A stretch of 39,405 nt of DNA from an uncultured Oscillospiraceae bacterium (GTDB taxonomy: Bacteria; Bacillota; Clostridia; Oscillospirales; Oscillospiraceae), in contig CANQQB010000015.1 of the NCBI GenBank assembly GCA_947625845.1, forward strand, positions 1-39,405, read 5' to 3'. Below, in pieces: positions 18,870 through 25,750 of this stretch; positions within the stretch are counted from its first letter, which is position 1; each line of letters starts with the position of its first letter. The position numbers were made by a program, and so were the translations under genes. Below the pieces are notes generated by a model that saw nothing but the letters and a program-made list of their open reading frames with translations, did not search any database and was not told the DNA's origin.

Positions 18870-19382
18870 CTAAAAACCGCGTCTTTCCTGATATTTTCCC
18901 AGCGCCCGCACCAGGTACATGGCCCCCAGGCCGGTGAAGGCTCCGGTGACGATGGCGGAGGCGAGCAGCGCAGGGCCGTACCAGAACAAAGCCGGCGTCT
19001 TCGTCACCGCCACCGCCGTTAAAAGCTGGCCGGCGTTGTGCCCGATGGCGCCGAATACGCTCACCACCCACAAAAGCTTCTCCGGGAAGAGCTTCAGGAT
19101 ACATGCCATCACGGTCCAGGACAGGACCCCTCCCGCCAGGGAGAAGAGTATGGCGGAAAAGCTCCCGGCGAACAGGCTGCCCAGCACGACGCGCAGCAGC
19201 AGGATACACCCCGCCTCCCGGCGGCCAAGCACAACCATCGCCGTCAGCGTCACAACGCTGGCCAGACCCAGCTTCACCCCCGGCACGGGGATGGGCGGCG
19301 GTATCTGCCCCTCCAGCACCCAGATCGTCAGCTCCACCGCCGTCAGCAGCGCCATAAACACAAGTTTTCGCGTCTTGCTCAT
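18870..19382 (-). CDS. Gx transporter family protein (heptaprenyl-diphosphate synthase component I-like)
   Basis: This 170-residue protein has five or six membrane segments and the family pattern ALLTAVELTIWVLEGQIPPP, GVKLGLASVVTLTAMVVLG and GHNAGQLLTA. The family is annotated as heptaprenyl diphosphate synthase component I or Gx transporter, with a resemblance to ECF-type substrate-binding subunits; the substrate is not known. I chose the ATG at 19382, 11 bases after the stop of the NusG-II gene. This pairing with a NusG domain II gene is common in Clostridia. The ribosome binding site is weak, so coupling is likely. Confidence 0.85.
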   Translation of the reverse strand: MSKTRKLVFMALLTAVELTIWVLEGQIPPPIPVPGVKLGLASVVTLTAMVVLGRREAGCILLLRVVLGSLFAGSFSAILFSLAGGVLSWTVMACILKLFPEKLLWVVSVFGAIGHNAGQLLTAVAVTKTPALFWYGPALLASAIVTGAFTGLGAMYLVRALGKYQERRGF

Positions 19383-19393
19383 ATCCCGATACT

Positions 19394-19732
19394 TCAATCT
19401 TCTATCTCGATCACCAGGTGGTGGGGCAGGCATACGATGGGGATGGCCCCGCTGTCAATGGCCCCCTGCTTCACGCAGTCCCGGTTGGGGCAGTCCGCGT
19501 CCACGACGGCGATCTCGCCGTGGCTCACCCGGACGGTGTTATGGCCGTATTCCGTCTCCACCGTGAACTCGTAGGGTACCGCCGCGGCGGTCAGGTCCAC
19601 CGTCCGCACCGGCTCCCCGTCCACGGACACCACCGCCTGACGGCCAACGGTCCCCCGCAGCAAATATGTTCCCGCACCCAGCGCCGCCAGAACGGCGAAC
19701 AGCGCCAGCCAAAAAACTGTTTTCCGCTTCAT
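19394..19732 (-). CDS. NusG domain II-containing membrane-anchored protein
   Basis: This protein of about 112 residues has an N-terminal membrane anchor (VFWLALFAVLAALGAGTYLL) and then a small beta domain ending ADCPNRDCVKQGAIDSGAIPIVCLPHHLVIEI, the NusG_II family signature with its conserved Cys pair. It is probably exposed outside the membrane. The family occurs next to Gx transporter genes, as here, but its role is unknown. The start is uncertain: ATG 19732 has no clear ribosome binding site, and a short upstream reading frame beginning at 19764 ends on its ATGA. Confidence 0.8.
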   Translation of the reverse strand: MKRKTVFWLALFAVLAALGAGTYLLRGTVGRQAVVSVDGEPVRTVDLTAAAVPYEFTVETEYGHNTVRVSHGEIAVVDADCPNRDCVKQGAIDSGAIPIVCLPHHLVIEIED

Positions 19733-19772
19733 GGTATGTTGAGAATGCAAAACACTATACTCATAATGTAAT

Positions 19773-19801
19773 AATATACTCTTTCATGTCCTTTGCGTCA
19801 A
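19773..19801 (-). promoter_or_regulatory. Promoter of the NusG-II/Gx/DUF975 unit
   Basis: On the minus strand TTGACG (19801-19796), a 17-base spacer and TATATT (19778-19773). The flanking sequence GCGGCGG before the -35 and AAAGAGTATA around the -10 closely match the integrase promoter at 22490-22518. Confidence 0.6.
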
Positions 19802-19820
19802 CCGCCGCCTCGTGGTCGCT

Positions 19821-20042
19821 CGCGGCAGGCGTGCCCGTTGGGAGCCCTGGTAATAAGGAAGAGGATTTAAATGATTCTCTCCCTCAGTCGCCGCCAAAGG
19901 CGGCGACAGCCCCCTCGTCAGAGGGGGCCGCGCTGCGGCGCGAGGAGGACAACCCTCCAGTCAGCGCCAAGGGCGCTGACAGCCCCCCTTACACAGGGGG
20001 GCCGTTCGATATGGAAGCGTCCCCGGCAAAGCCGGGGACGCA
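19821..20042. repeat. Dispersed GC-rich hairpin repeat, copy A
   Basis: Several palindromic modules sit side by side: GCAGGCGTGCCCGTTGGGAG, CGCCGCCAAAGGCGGCG, GCCCCCTCGTCAGAGGGGGC, CAGCGCCAAGGGCGCTG and CGTCCCCGGCAAAGCCGGGG. Similar modules recur near 20598, 33819 and 39260. The last hairpin (20018-20042) may terminate the peptide operon that ends at 20047. No coding potential is credible here. Confidence 0.75.
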
Positions 20043-20046
20043 ATTT

Positions 20047-20217
20047 TTATGGCTGCTTCATATTTCCATCCACGACCAATTGTCCATTTACCTGGTCCGT
20101 GGGATCGTTCGCGTCCAGCGATTCGTAGTGAAATTGCGGCTTAGAATATTCCATTCCCCCGGAGACGGCTTCCAGATCGTTCTCGTCCAGAGCGGCAGGC
20201 TTCTTTTCCTCGTTCAT
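20047..20217 (-). CDS. Small peptide with double-glycine leader (bacteriocin- or RiPP-like)
   Basis: The 56-residue product begins MNEEKKPAA and carries LDENDLEAVSGG at residues 10-21. This is the pattern of leader peptides cut after Gly-Gly by C39-peptidase ABC exporters. The remaining 35 residues (from MEYSKPQF to DGNMKQP) contain no Cys and are acidic to neutral. AAGGAG lies eight bases before the ATG, and the ATG overlaps the stop of the upstream peptide gene (ATGA). No transporter, protease or modifying enzyme lies next to it, so export would need machinery elsewhere. I know of no named family for it. Confidence 0.65.
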   Translation of the reverse strand: MNEEKKPAALDENDLEAVSGGMEYSKPQFHYESLDANDPTDQVNGQLVVDGNMKQP

Positions 20218-20407
20218 GACTGCTGCTCCTTATCCTCGTCCGCGCCGAACATCTTCTTTGCCAAGTCCCAGCCCTTGTCTGCCCACGTTTTCGACTCGAT
20301 TTTCTGTCCCCACTCGTCCTCGGGGCCCGTCCCGCCGATCACGGCGTCCAGGGCGGCGTCGTTTAATTCGGGGTTACCCCCCCGCGAATTTTTTGCTCTT
20401 CGTTCAT
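20214..20407 (-). pseudogene. Second double-glycine leader peptide, frame disrupted
   Basis: From ATG 20407 (AAGGAGG eight bases upstream) the frame reads MNEEQKIRGG and then stops after 14 residues. The frame carrying ELNDAALDAVIGG and a tail of about 38 residues with three Trp (DEWGQKIESKTWADKGWDL, then AKKMF) is offset by one base. The shift falls in an A6 run followed closely by a G7 run; adding one base to either run, or removing two, would give a continuous peptide of about 63-64 residues. It may be a sequencing error, a phase-variable switch, a slippage site or a dead gene. The tail looks like an amphipathic helix. Confidence 0.6.
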
Positions 20408-20448
20408 GGTATGTTCCTCCTTGTTTATTCCCCGTCCGGGGTGCTCTC

Positions 20449-20477
20449 AGTATTGAACAAAATGGGAAAAACGTCAA
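20449..20477 (-). promoter_or_regulatory. Promoter of the double-glycine peptide pair
   Basis: On the minus strand TTGACG (20477-20472), a 17-base spacer and AATACT (20454-20449) lie 42 bases before the first peptide ATG. The next upstream gene-free bases form a long hairpin, so the pair is a separate transcription unit. Confidence 0.5.
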
Positions 20478-20522
20478 GGGGTTTGTCCTGAAATGCAGAA
20501 AATGCGACCTGAATTGCACGTC

Positions 20523-20587
20523 AGAACGGCTTTGGAGATGCCAGGACCTCGCAAGCGAGGCCCTGCGCATCGGCCAGAGCCGTTCTT
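20523..20587 (+). other. Long imperfect hairpin upstream of the peptide operon
   Basis: AGAACGGCTTTGG pairs with CCAGAGCCGTTCT around an inner CCTCGCAAGCGAGG hairpin; the structure spans about 65 bases. TTCCTTTTTCCC follows on the plus strand, so it may act as a terminator in that direction or belong to the adjoining repeat family. Confidence 0.45.
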
Positions 20588-20597
20588 CCTTTTTCCC

Positions 20598-20990
20598 AAC
20601 GGGCAGGCGTGCCCGTTGGGAGCCCTGTTCAATAAGGAAAGGATTTAAAAATCTCTCCCTCAGTCAGCGCGGAGCGCTGACAGCCCCCTCGTCAGAGGGG
20701 GCCGGCCCCTCCGGGGCCGATTCGGGGGCATAGCCCCCGCCTCCCCCTGACGGGGGAGGTGGCGCGGCTTCGCCGCGACGGAGGGAGAGAAACATTAAAA
20801 TCCCATGTAGTCCACGGCTTTGCCGGGGACACATTTACGCGGAGGCGGGGACACCACCATTGGCAATCCCCCCGCCCGCCGATGGCGGGCACCCCCCTTT
20901 GACAAGGGGGGCTTTCCATAAGGAAGAGGATTTAAAATCCATCGCAGTCCCCGACGCAAGGCGGGGGCACATTTTTGTGCGGCAAGGGGA
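20598..20990. repeat. Dispersed GC-rich hairpin repeat, copy B
   Basis: This copy has the same modules as copy A (GCAGGCGTGCCCGTTGGGAG, CAGCGCGGAGCGCTG, GCCCCCTCGTCAGAGGGGGC). It adds further ones shared with copy C, notably CCGCCCGCCGATGGCGGGC followed by CCCCCCTTTGACAAGGGGGG. The phrase AAGGAAGAGGATTTAAA also recurs from copy A. It ends immediately before the left attachment site of the integrative element. I see no gene in it. Confidence 0.75.
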
Positions 20991-20992
20991 AG

Positions 20993-21004
20993 TAACAGTT
21001 TACA
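20993..21004. repeat. Left attachment site (attL core)
   Basis: TAACAGTTTACA is repeated exactly at 30624-30635. The left copy lies just outside the integrase gene, and the change from GC-rich repeats to AT-rich sequence occurs here. Confidence 0.7.
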
Positions 21005-21103
21005 GATAACACAAACAATACATCGTTCGGCATAATACCACAATATATTGTGTTTTCTCAAAGTTAGATATACCATATTTCGTAATTATCGTTATGCGTG
21101 TTT

Positions 21104-21130
21104 GGTAAAATCGGGTAAAACCGGGTAAAA
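21104..21130. repeat. Three tandem GGTAAAA repeats, possible integrase arm sites
   Basis: GGTAAAA occurs at 21104, 21114 and 21124, exactly ten bases apart, between the left end and the integrase gene. A further GTGGTAAAAAC lies near the right end (30536-30546). Helical phasing near the ends suggests arm-type binding sites for the integrase, as known in Tn916-like systems. Confidence 0.45.
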
Positions 21131-21165
21131 CTGTGCCACCATTTATGGTACAAAAAGTGGTACGC

Positions 21166-22440
21166 TCATGCCGTTGCTGGTAGCAGCTTGCCTTCCAGCG
21201 CGGCAAAGGATTTGGTTTGCTTCTTTTGCGTAACCGTATAATACACGTCCATTGTGATTTTAATGGTTGCGTGGCCCATAGTCTCTTGGATTAGCTTTAG
21301 GTTACTTTCATTCTCGCAGAGCCGGGTACAAAACGTGTGCCGGAGGATATGTGCGGAGATATGCGGCAATAGCTGTGGCTCTCGGTTCTCTGCCTCGGCC
21401 CTGGCTTGTTCGGCTTTGTTGTAATGTGCTACTATTGATTTTAGTATTGTGTTGACATTTGCGGGCGAAACAACTTCGCATTGTCTGTTTTGGAAAGCAA
21501 AATTAGTATAGCCGTCAATCGCGCCTTTGGTAAACCCGTGTTGCTTTTGGCGCTGATACTCTTTGATTAGGGCGTTTTTCACCGGCTCCAACATGGGAAT
21601 TTGCCGGACTGAATTATCGGTCTTTGGCGTATCGGCATGAAACCTATAATGCTTCGTCTCGTCCCGGCGCTTCATAACCGTGTGATTGACATACACATAG
21701 CCATTGACTAAATCCAAATCCTCCCAGCGCATACCAACGGCTTCACCAACACGGCAACCCGTCCCCAGCATAAACAGAAAGAGCGGGTACCAATGCTGAT
21801 ACTTTCTATTGGTCTGCACATACTCCATAAAAGCGGCTTGCTGTTCCTCAGTCAAAGCCTCTTTTTTTGTTTTCTGCCAGCCAATAGTCTTTTTCAATTC
21901 GGCCAAGACGCCATCGGTCGGATTTGTGCGGATATAACCGTCCCGGATAGCAACTCTAAAGACTGGATGCAAAACCGCATTGATAATCTCTATCGTGCTA
22001 GGTAAGAAATCCATGTCGTCATATAGACCATAATAAAGCCGTTGAATATCACTGTAATTAATGTCTGCAATCTTTTTTTGCCCTAAGTCATTGCGTATCG
22101 TGTGATTATAGTAGTAAGTATAATTTTCGCGTGTAGACTTCTTCCAGCCCTTTTTATTCGCGGCATACCTATCAAAGCAATCATTGAGTGTTAGCTTCTT
22201 GCCGGAGAAAGAATCAACTTTATCAAAAATATCTTGTTGTATTTCTTTCTCTAACACCTTCAGACATTTGCCCAACGGCTTGCCCTGTGGCGGTCTGTCG
22301 CTCTCTGTCAAAGTCCAGCTATATACGCTGCGCTTCACCCCCTTTGCATCAGTGTAGCGATATTCATACCGCCCATCTTTACGCTGATACTCGTTTGCTC
22401 CCAATTTGCGATGCTTCGCGTCCCGGCGTTCATTAGCCAT
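21166..22440 (-). CDS. int: Tyrosine recombinase / integrase
   Basis: This 424-residue protein integrates and, with a directionality factor, excises the element. An N-terminal arm-binding domain (GANEYQRKDGRYEYRYTDAKG, about residues 14-34) precedes a core-binding domain and a C-terminal catalytic domain. Catalytic residues are visible: Arg230 (GTGCRVGE), Lys273 (TPKT), His364 and Arg367 (HILRHTF), His390 (GHATIKIT) and nucleophile Tyr400 (MDVYYTV). The architecture is like Tn916-family integrases. The ribosome binding site is AAAGGA and a consensus-like promoter lies 50 bases upstream. The gene is complete and reads toward attL. Confidence 0.95.
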   Translation of the reverse strand: MANERRDAKHRKLGANEYQRKDGRYEYRYTDAKGVKRSVYSWTLTESDRPPQGKPLGKCLKVLEKEIQQDIFDKVDSFSGKKLTLNDCFDRYAANKKGWKKSTRENYTYYYNHTIRNDLGQKKIADINYSDIQRLYYGLYDDMDFLPSTIEIINAVLHPVFRVAIRDGYIRTNPTDGVLAELKKTIGWQKTKKEALTEEQQAAFMEYVQTNRKYQHWYPLFLFMLGTGCRVGEAVGMRWEDLDLVNGYVYVNHTVMKRRDETKHYRFHADTPKTDNSVRQIPMLEPVKNALIKEYQRQKQHGFTKGAIDGYTNFAFQNRQCEVVSPANVNTILKSIVAHYNKAEQARAEAENREPQLLPHISAHILRHTFCTRLCENESNLKLIQETMGHATIKITMDVYYTVTQKKQTKSFAALEGKLLPATA

Positions 22441-22489
22441 CAGAAATCCTTTCTGGCGGAACGCAACAACAGCAGATTGCTAGTGTAAT

Positions 22490-22518
22490 ATTATACTCTT
22501 TTGCGGTCGTTACGTCAA
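22490..22518 (-). promoter_or_regulatory. Promoter of the integrase gene
   Basis: On the minus strand TTGACG (22518-22513), a 17-base spacer and TATAAT (22495-22490). The surrounding bases, GCGGCGG before the -35 and AAAGAGTATAATATTACA over the -10, resemble the chromosomal promoter at 19773-19801. Confidence 0.65.
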
Positions 22519-22559
22519 CCGCCGCTCATTGTCAATGTACCAAGTATTTACTTTATCGT

Positions 22560-22754
22560 TCATATTGCAGATAAAGACAGCACCCAGCGTTCAAAGGGTA
22601 CACGCTTAATTCGTGTCCAAGAACCCACCTTAAAAACCCAATCCGGCGTGGGCTTGCTGTCAATTATATTTTTCAATCTATCTTGACCTATCATTGAATA
22701 AGCTGACGCTTCTTCAACGGATAGGACATATTTCTCAGACGGTGAAAGTGTCAT
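22560..22754 (-). CDS. Excisionase-like small DNA-binding protein
   Basis: The 64-residue product (MTLSPSEKYVLSVEEASAYS, then IGQDRLKNIID and PDWVFKVGSWTRIKR) has the winged-helix layout of MerR/Xis-type excisionases: a helix-turn-helix beginning LSVEEASAYS and a basic wing. It lies directly upstream of the integrase, where Tn916-type elements carry xis, and probably directs excision. I chose the ATG at 22754 because AAAGG precedes it by seven bases; a TTG ten codons earlier has no ribosome binding site. Confidence 0.75.
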   Translation of the reverse strand: MTLSPSEKYVLSVEEASAYSMIGQDRLKNIIDSKPTPDWVFKVGSWTRIKRVPFERWVLSLSAI

Positions 22755-22962
22755 TGTTGTGCCTTTCTGAATGATATTCGTCAATTATTAAATAATTATT
22801 CATTTCTATCTTCTCGTATCTCCGAAAAAATTCCCGCTAATTATTAAACTTAAATTGCGCACATGCAGTATTTATTGCATTTTAGCAATTAGCCGATAGG
22901 CCAGATATGGACAGCGCCCATATCCAGCCCACCGATATACGGGGGATTCGCTTACAGACTAA

Positions 22963-24225
22963 TCATGTGTCCTGCACTCCATATACTCCTATGTATGGGT
23001 CAACCGTGCTTTCTAATAACAACAAATCGTCAATCTTTTTCTTTATACCTCTTGCAATGGCTTTGTCTTTTGCAGTTTTGCTCTTATTGTACTTCTTGTA
23101 AAGCGTCTGGTAGTATCGCAAATTCTCACATTGATTACGAGACAAGATTGGATGTTGTTTATAGATTCGAGCTAATTCCGAATCATCACTATAAATGTAA
23201 TCCGCAAAATCCCAAAACACTTTCAAGACATCATCGGAAGATAACGGATAACTAGCATTAGCGCCACTCTCATCATCCATATTATTAACTTCATGTATAT
23301 ATTGCTCCTGTCTCAAATTGCTTTCTTGCAAATCACTCAATTCTATTTTGCGGTTACTAATTTTCAATAAAATGTCTACAAACTCTCTATTTCTGCGTTG
23401 TATATTCAAAAATCGCTTTTCGATGCAATGCGTCCTTCCGGTATTGTATTTTTCTATTATATCTAAGATGTCACATGATAATAGGTTATAATTTTGATAT
23501 TCCGGTTTATCCTCCATATCAAATTCACTTTCTCGGCGATTTATAATGTTACCAAAAGCGCTAATATAAATTGAGCACAATACCCTTGCATCGCTTTCCG
23601 AATCAAGGTGTTCATATTTGCGATATGGGCAAAAGCAAGGTTTACCGGGCTCTAATACTTCAATTCTCGAATTGTAATCAGAATTTATAGGCGATTCTTC
23701 TTTGTGTGCCTCTGCAAGCAGTTTTGCACGGCCATAAAAGCGTGGCAATTTACCCATAATGTGCCGATATACACGAATTGCATTACAATCACTTAAATTT
23801 GTTCTGTAATAATCTATCGCGCTATCAACATCAGCTCCAATATGGTATTTGTCGTCACTAACGCCAAGTCTTATATATACATCTTTGTGATTTTCACTTT
23901 GGCTAATCCAATCATAATAGCCATGGAGCGTCTTTATTATTTCTTGAGTTTGCAAAACGCCATTTGTAACAATAGATAACTTCCCAAGAGGAATATTATT
24001 CCGTATCAATCCATCAAGAAAGTATTTCATGCCGTCAACATTCAGTGTCGGCTCACCGCCAGTGAAGATAATTGAATCAATAGAATTTGTTTGTTCTAGT
24101 AGTCTGTCCATTATCGAATAAGACATATCTACATTCTGCGCGTCCCCGCGCATACAGTGTGCGCACTTCAACTGGCATCTCCTTGTTATCTCTAGATAAA
24201 TTTCATTAAAAGCTATCTTTCTCAT
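22963..24225 (-). CDS. Radical SAM protein of unknown function
   Basis: This 420-residue protein has the radical SAM cluster motif CQLKCAHC (Cys17, Cys21, Cys24) within the first 25 residues, then FTGGEPT (about residues 54-60) for SAM binding and SIVTNG. Further cysteines at 197, 199, 217 and 251, with SAFGNIINR between the last two, could hold an auxiliary cluster, but the SPASM pattern is not complete. The C-terminal 150 residues are charged and not recognised. The start has AGAGGA eight bases upstream. It is cargo in the integrative element; a precursor peptide is not evident next to it. Defence, RNA or peptide modification are all possible. Confidence 0.8.
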   Translation of the reverse strand: MRKIAFNEIYLEITRRCQLKCAHCMRGDAQNVDMSYSIMDRLLEQTNSIDSIIFTGGEPTLNVDGMKYFLDGLIRNNIPLGKLSIVTNGVLQTQEIIKTLHGYYDWISQSENHKDVYIRLGVSDDKYHIGADVDSAIDYYRTNLSDCNAIRVYRHIMGKLPRFYGRAKLLAEAHKEESPINSDYNSRIEVLEPGKPCFCPYRKYEHLDSESDARVLCSIYISAFGNIINRRESEFDMEDKPEYQNYNLLSCDILDIIEKYNTGRTHCIEKRFLNIQRRNREFVDILLKISNRKIELSDLQESNLRQEQYIHEVNNMDDESGANASYPLSSDDVLKVFWDFADYIYSDDSELARIYKQHPILSRNQCENLRYYQTLYKKYNKSKTAKDKAIARGIKKKIDDLLLLESTVDPYIGVYGVQDT

Positions 24226-24244
24226 TCCATCTATCCTCTCTTAT

Positions 24245-24535
24245 GAACTTACCATAACTTAATTCCTGTGAATTTAATTTATAATATATATATTATTCAT
24301 GTATATATAATATATAATCTGGCGCAAAGCGCCAAAAGCGGGCTTCGCCCGTACATATATTTCTTAGATATTCTTTTATACCATAATTATTATAATTAAA
24401 TAATTATAGAATAGATAAGAAATATATGTTGTCATTAAAATATTATATAAATACATGATTTATATAATTATTATATAATAATATATTATATATATAGACT
24501 ATAATAATATATATTATATATATATAAAGGGGAAA
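24245..24535. other. Extremely AT-rich island with two hairpins
   Basis: About 290 bases of nearly pure A and T, full of TATATA runs, are interrupted only by two adjacent GC hairpins near 24321-24352 (GGCGCAAAGCGCC and CGGGCTTCGCCCG). It lies between the radical SAM and HU-like genes and must hold the promoter of the former. It could be a replication or transfer origin, or a DNA-bending region bound by the HU-like protein. No gene is visible. Confidence 0.55.
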
Positions 24536-24633
24536 AATTGATTTTGATTCTGGGCGGGACATGTGTGCTGCCACTATGTAGAGAAACACGATTTCTCTCT
24601 GGTAGGCCCAGGAAAAATTTTTTCTAACTTTCT

Positions 24634-24996
24634 TCATAGGTCTTTTAGAAAATACATTAGCTCTGCGTCATTCTTCTCGTTTAGCTCTTTAATAAATGGC
24701 TTGCGCCATATCGTCTTAATGCGCAGCTTCGGCTTCAACGCCTTTACTTCGCCGGTCTGGAAATCATGCTTTGCTCGTTTGCCCGAAATATAAGGCTTGA
24801 ACGTGCAAAGTTTAAAAATCTCTACTTCTTCGCCGTTCAGCAGAGCTTGACGTATCTCGTCCACAAAGTCATTTATTGCGTATTCAATCGCCGGTCGATT
24901 GCGGAAATGGCCGCACTTGTGCTTGCTCCGCGCCGTTACTCTGTCTATCAAGACTGGCAGCGTTGTCCGTTTCGCCTGATAGTAGGAATATCCCAC
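24634..24996 (-). CDS. HU-like DNA-binding protein
   Basis: The 120-residue product resembles the HU/IHF fold in its second half: INDFVDEIRQALLNGEEVEI is the helical dimerisation part, KLCTFKPYISGKRAKHDFQ the beta arm region (HU has FGTF there), and WRKPFIKELN the C-terminal helix. It would bend or coat DNA, perhaps during excision. The start is uncertain: I used GTG 24996, preceded by GGAG at 11 bases; the frame is open back to a TTG at 25095. The N-terminal 40 residues are not recognised. Confidence 0.6.
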   Translation of the reverse strand: MGYSYYQAKRTTLPVLIDRVTARSKHKCGHFRNRPAIEYAINDFVDEIRQALLNGEEVEIFKLCTFKPYISGKRAKHDFQTGEVKALKPKLRIKTIWRKPFIKELNEKNDAELMYFLKDL

Positions 24997-25099
24997 TGTA
25001 ATTACATCTCCATTCCAAAATGCGTCCTGTGGCCTCTCAGTTAGCCCACAAGAGCGTTTATATTCTTTTCCGTGTCTTTGCCCACCCTCGCACAAACGC

Positions 25100-25400
25100 C
25101 GTTAGAGGCTAAATAACGGCCTCTGGTGGCGTCTCGTTTTTATTGCCTCTTTGCGGCTCTGTGGCCGATATGCTGGACGCCGAACCTCTGTTCAGGCGCT
25201 AGGCCAGCTCCCGGAAGTTATAACGCTTGCCGCCAGCGTGACGGTCTGGCCGTCAACCGGGTACAGTCCCCCGTAGGACAATCGCGGCTTATTCTCGGTG
25301 CTTCCTCACCGGGCGCATAGCTGCGCAAGTCAACCGCCAAGAGCGGGACACACCCCCATTTGGGATTGTTGAAAAAATGGCAATAAAAACACCTTCGCGT
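25100..25400 (-). other. GC-rich, hairpin-dense intergenic region (candidate structured RNA)
   Basis: This gene-free stretch is far more GC-rich than the rest of the element. On the minus strand it contains successive perfect stems: GCGCA-GCTA-TGCGC, CGGTG-AGGAAG-CACCG, GACGG-CCAGA-CCGTC, CGCC/GAAC-AGAG-GTTC/GGCG with one bulge, and a longer-range GGCGTC/GACGCC pair. GCCGTTA/TAACGGC closes its 3' side near 25101-25123. It would lie between the DUF5659 and HU-like genes in the same transcript. No known RNA family was recognised, and the strand is not certain. Confidence 0.45.
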
Positions 25401-25537
25401 ATAAGGCACTTTTTCGCGCCTCTGAGAGCGTTTATGCTAGGTGGTATCCTCTATGCACTCCCCCGCCGCTATCGTTGTTCTAGGCTTATCCTGTGGCTTG
25501 CTACGCCCATAAATATGCGGAAGGTGGATTGTTTCCC

Positions 25538-25750
25538 TTATCTTTCGTGCAAAGGCTCATAATCGCATTTTACGATTTGCCATTTATCTATCGCGTCATG
25601 CAATGCAGGTGATTCACAGAAACGATACACGTTCCGGCCTGGTATGTTTTTGTGTGGTAATACCGCAACGAGGACGAATCCATTCAGCATCAGGTATCCC
25701 GCTAATCGTTGATTGTATATAATGTAATAATTTCGTTGTTCGTTATTCAT
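25538..25750 (-). CDS. DUF5659 domain-containing small protein
   Basis: The 70-residue product (MNNEQRNYYIIYNQRLAGYL, then MLNGFVLVAVLPHKNIPGRNVYRF and CESPALHDAIDKW) matches the DUF5659 pattern of a tyrosine-rich strand, a GYLMLNGF helix and a phage-type RNVYRF strand. The family is common in phages and integrative elements and has no known function. Its ATG overlaps the stop of the preceding 403-residue gene by four bases, so the two are likely translated together. Confidence 0.7.
   Translation of the reverse strand: MNNEQRNYYIIYNQRLAGYLMLNGFVLVAVLPHKNIPGRNVYRFCESPALHDAIDKWQIVKCDYEPLHER

Noticed and set aside
19666-20733. Plus-strand frame of 355 codons across the repeats and the peptide genes
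   Set aside because: It runs through palindromic repeats and antisense to the GG-leader genes; no ribosome binding site.
22963-24225. Possible prokaryotic viperin
   Set aside because: The CxxxCxxC motif is shared by all radical SAM proteins; the viperin-specific residues around it are not recognisable and the protein is longer.
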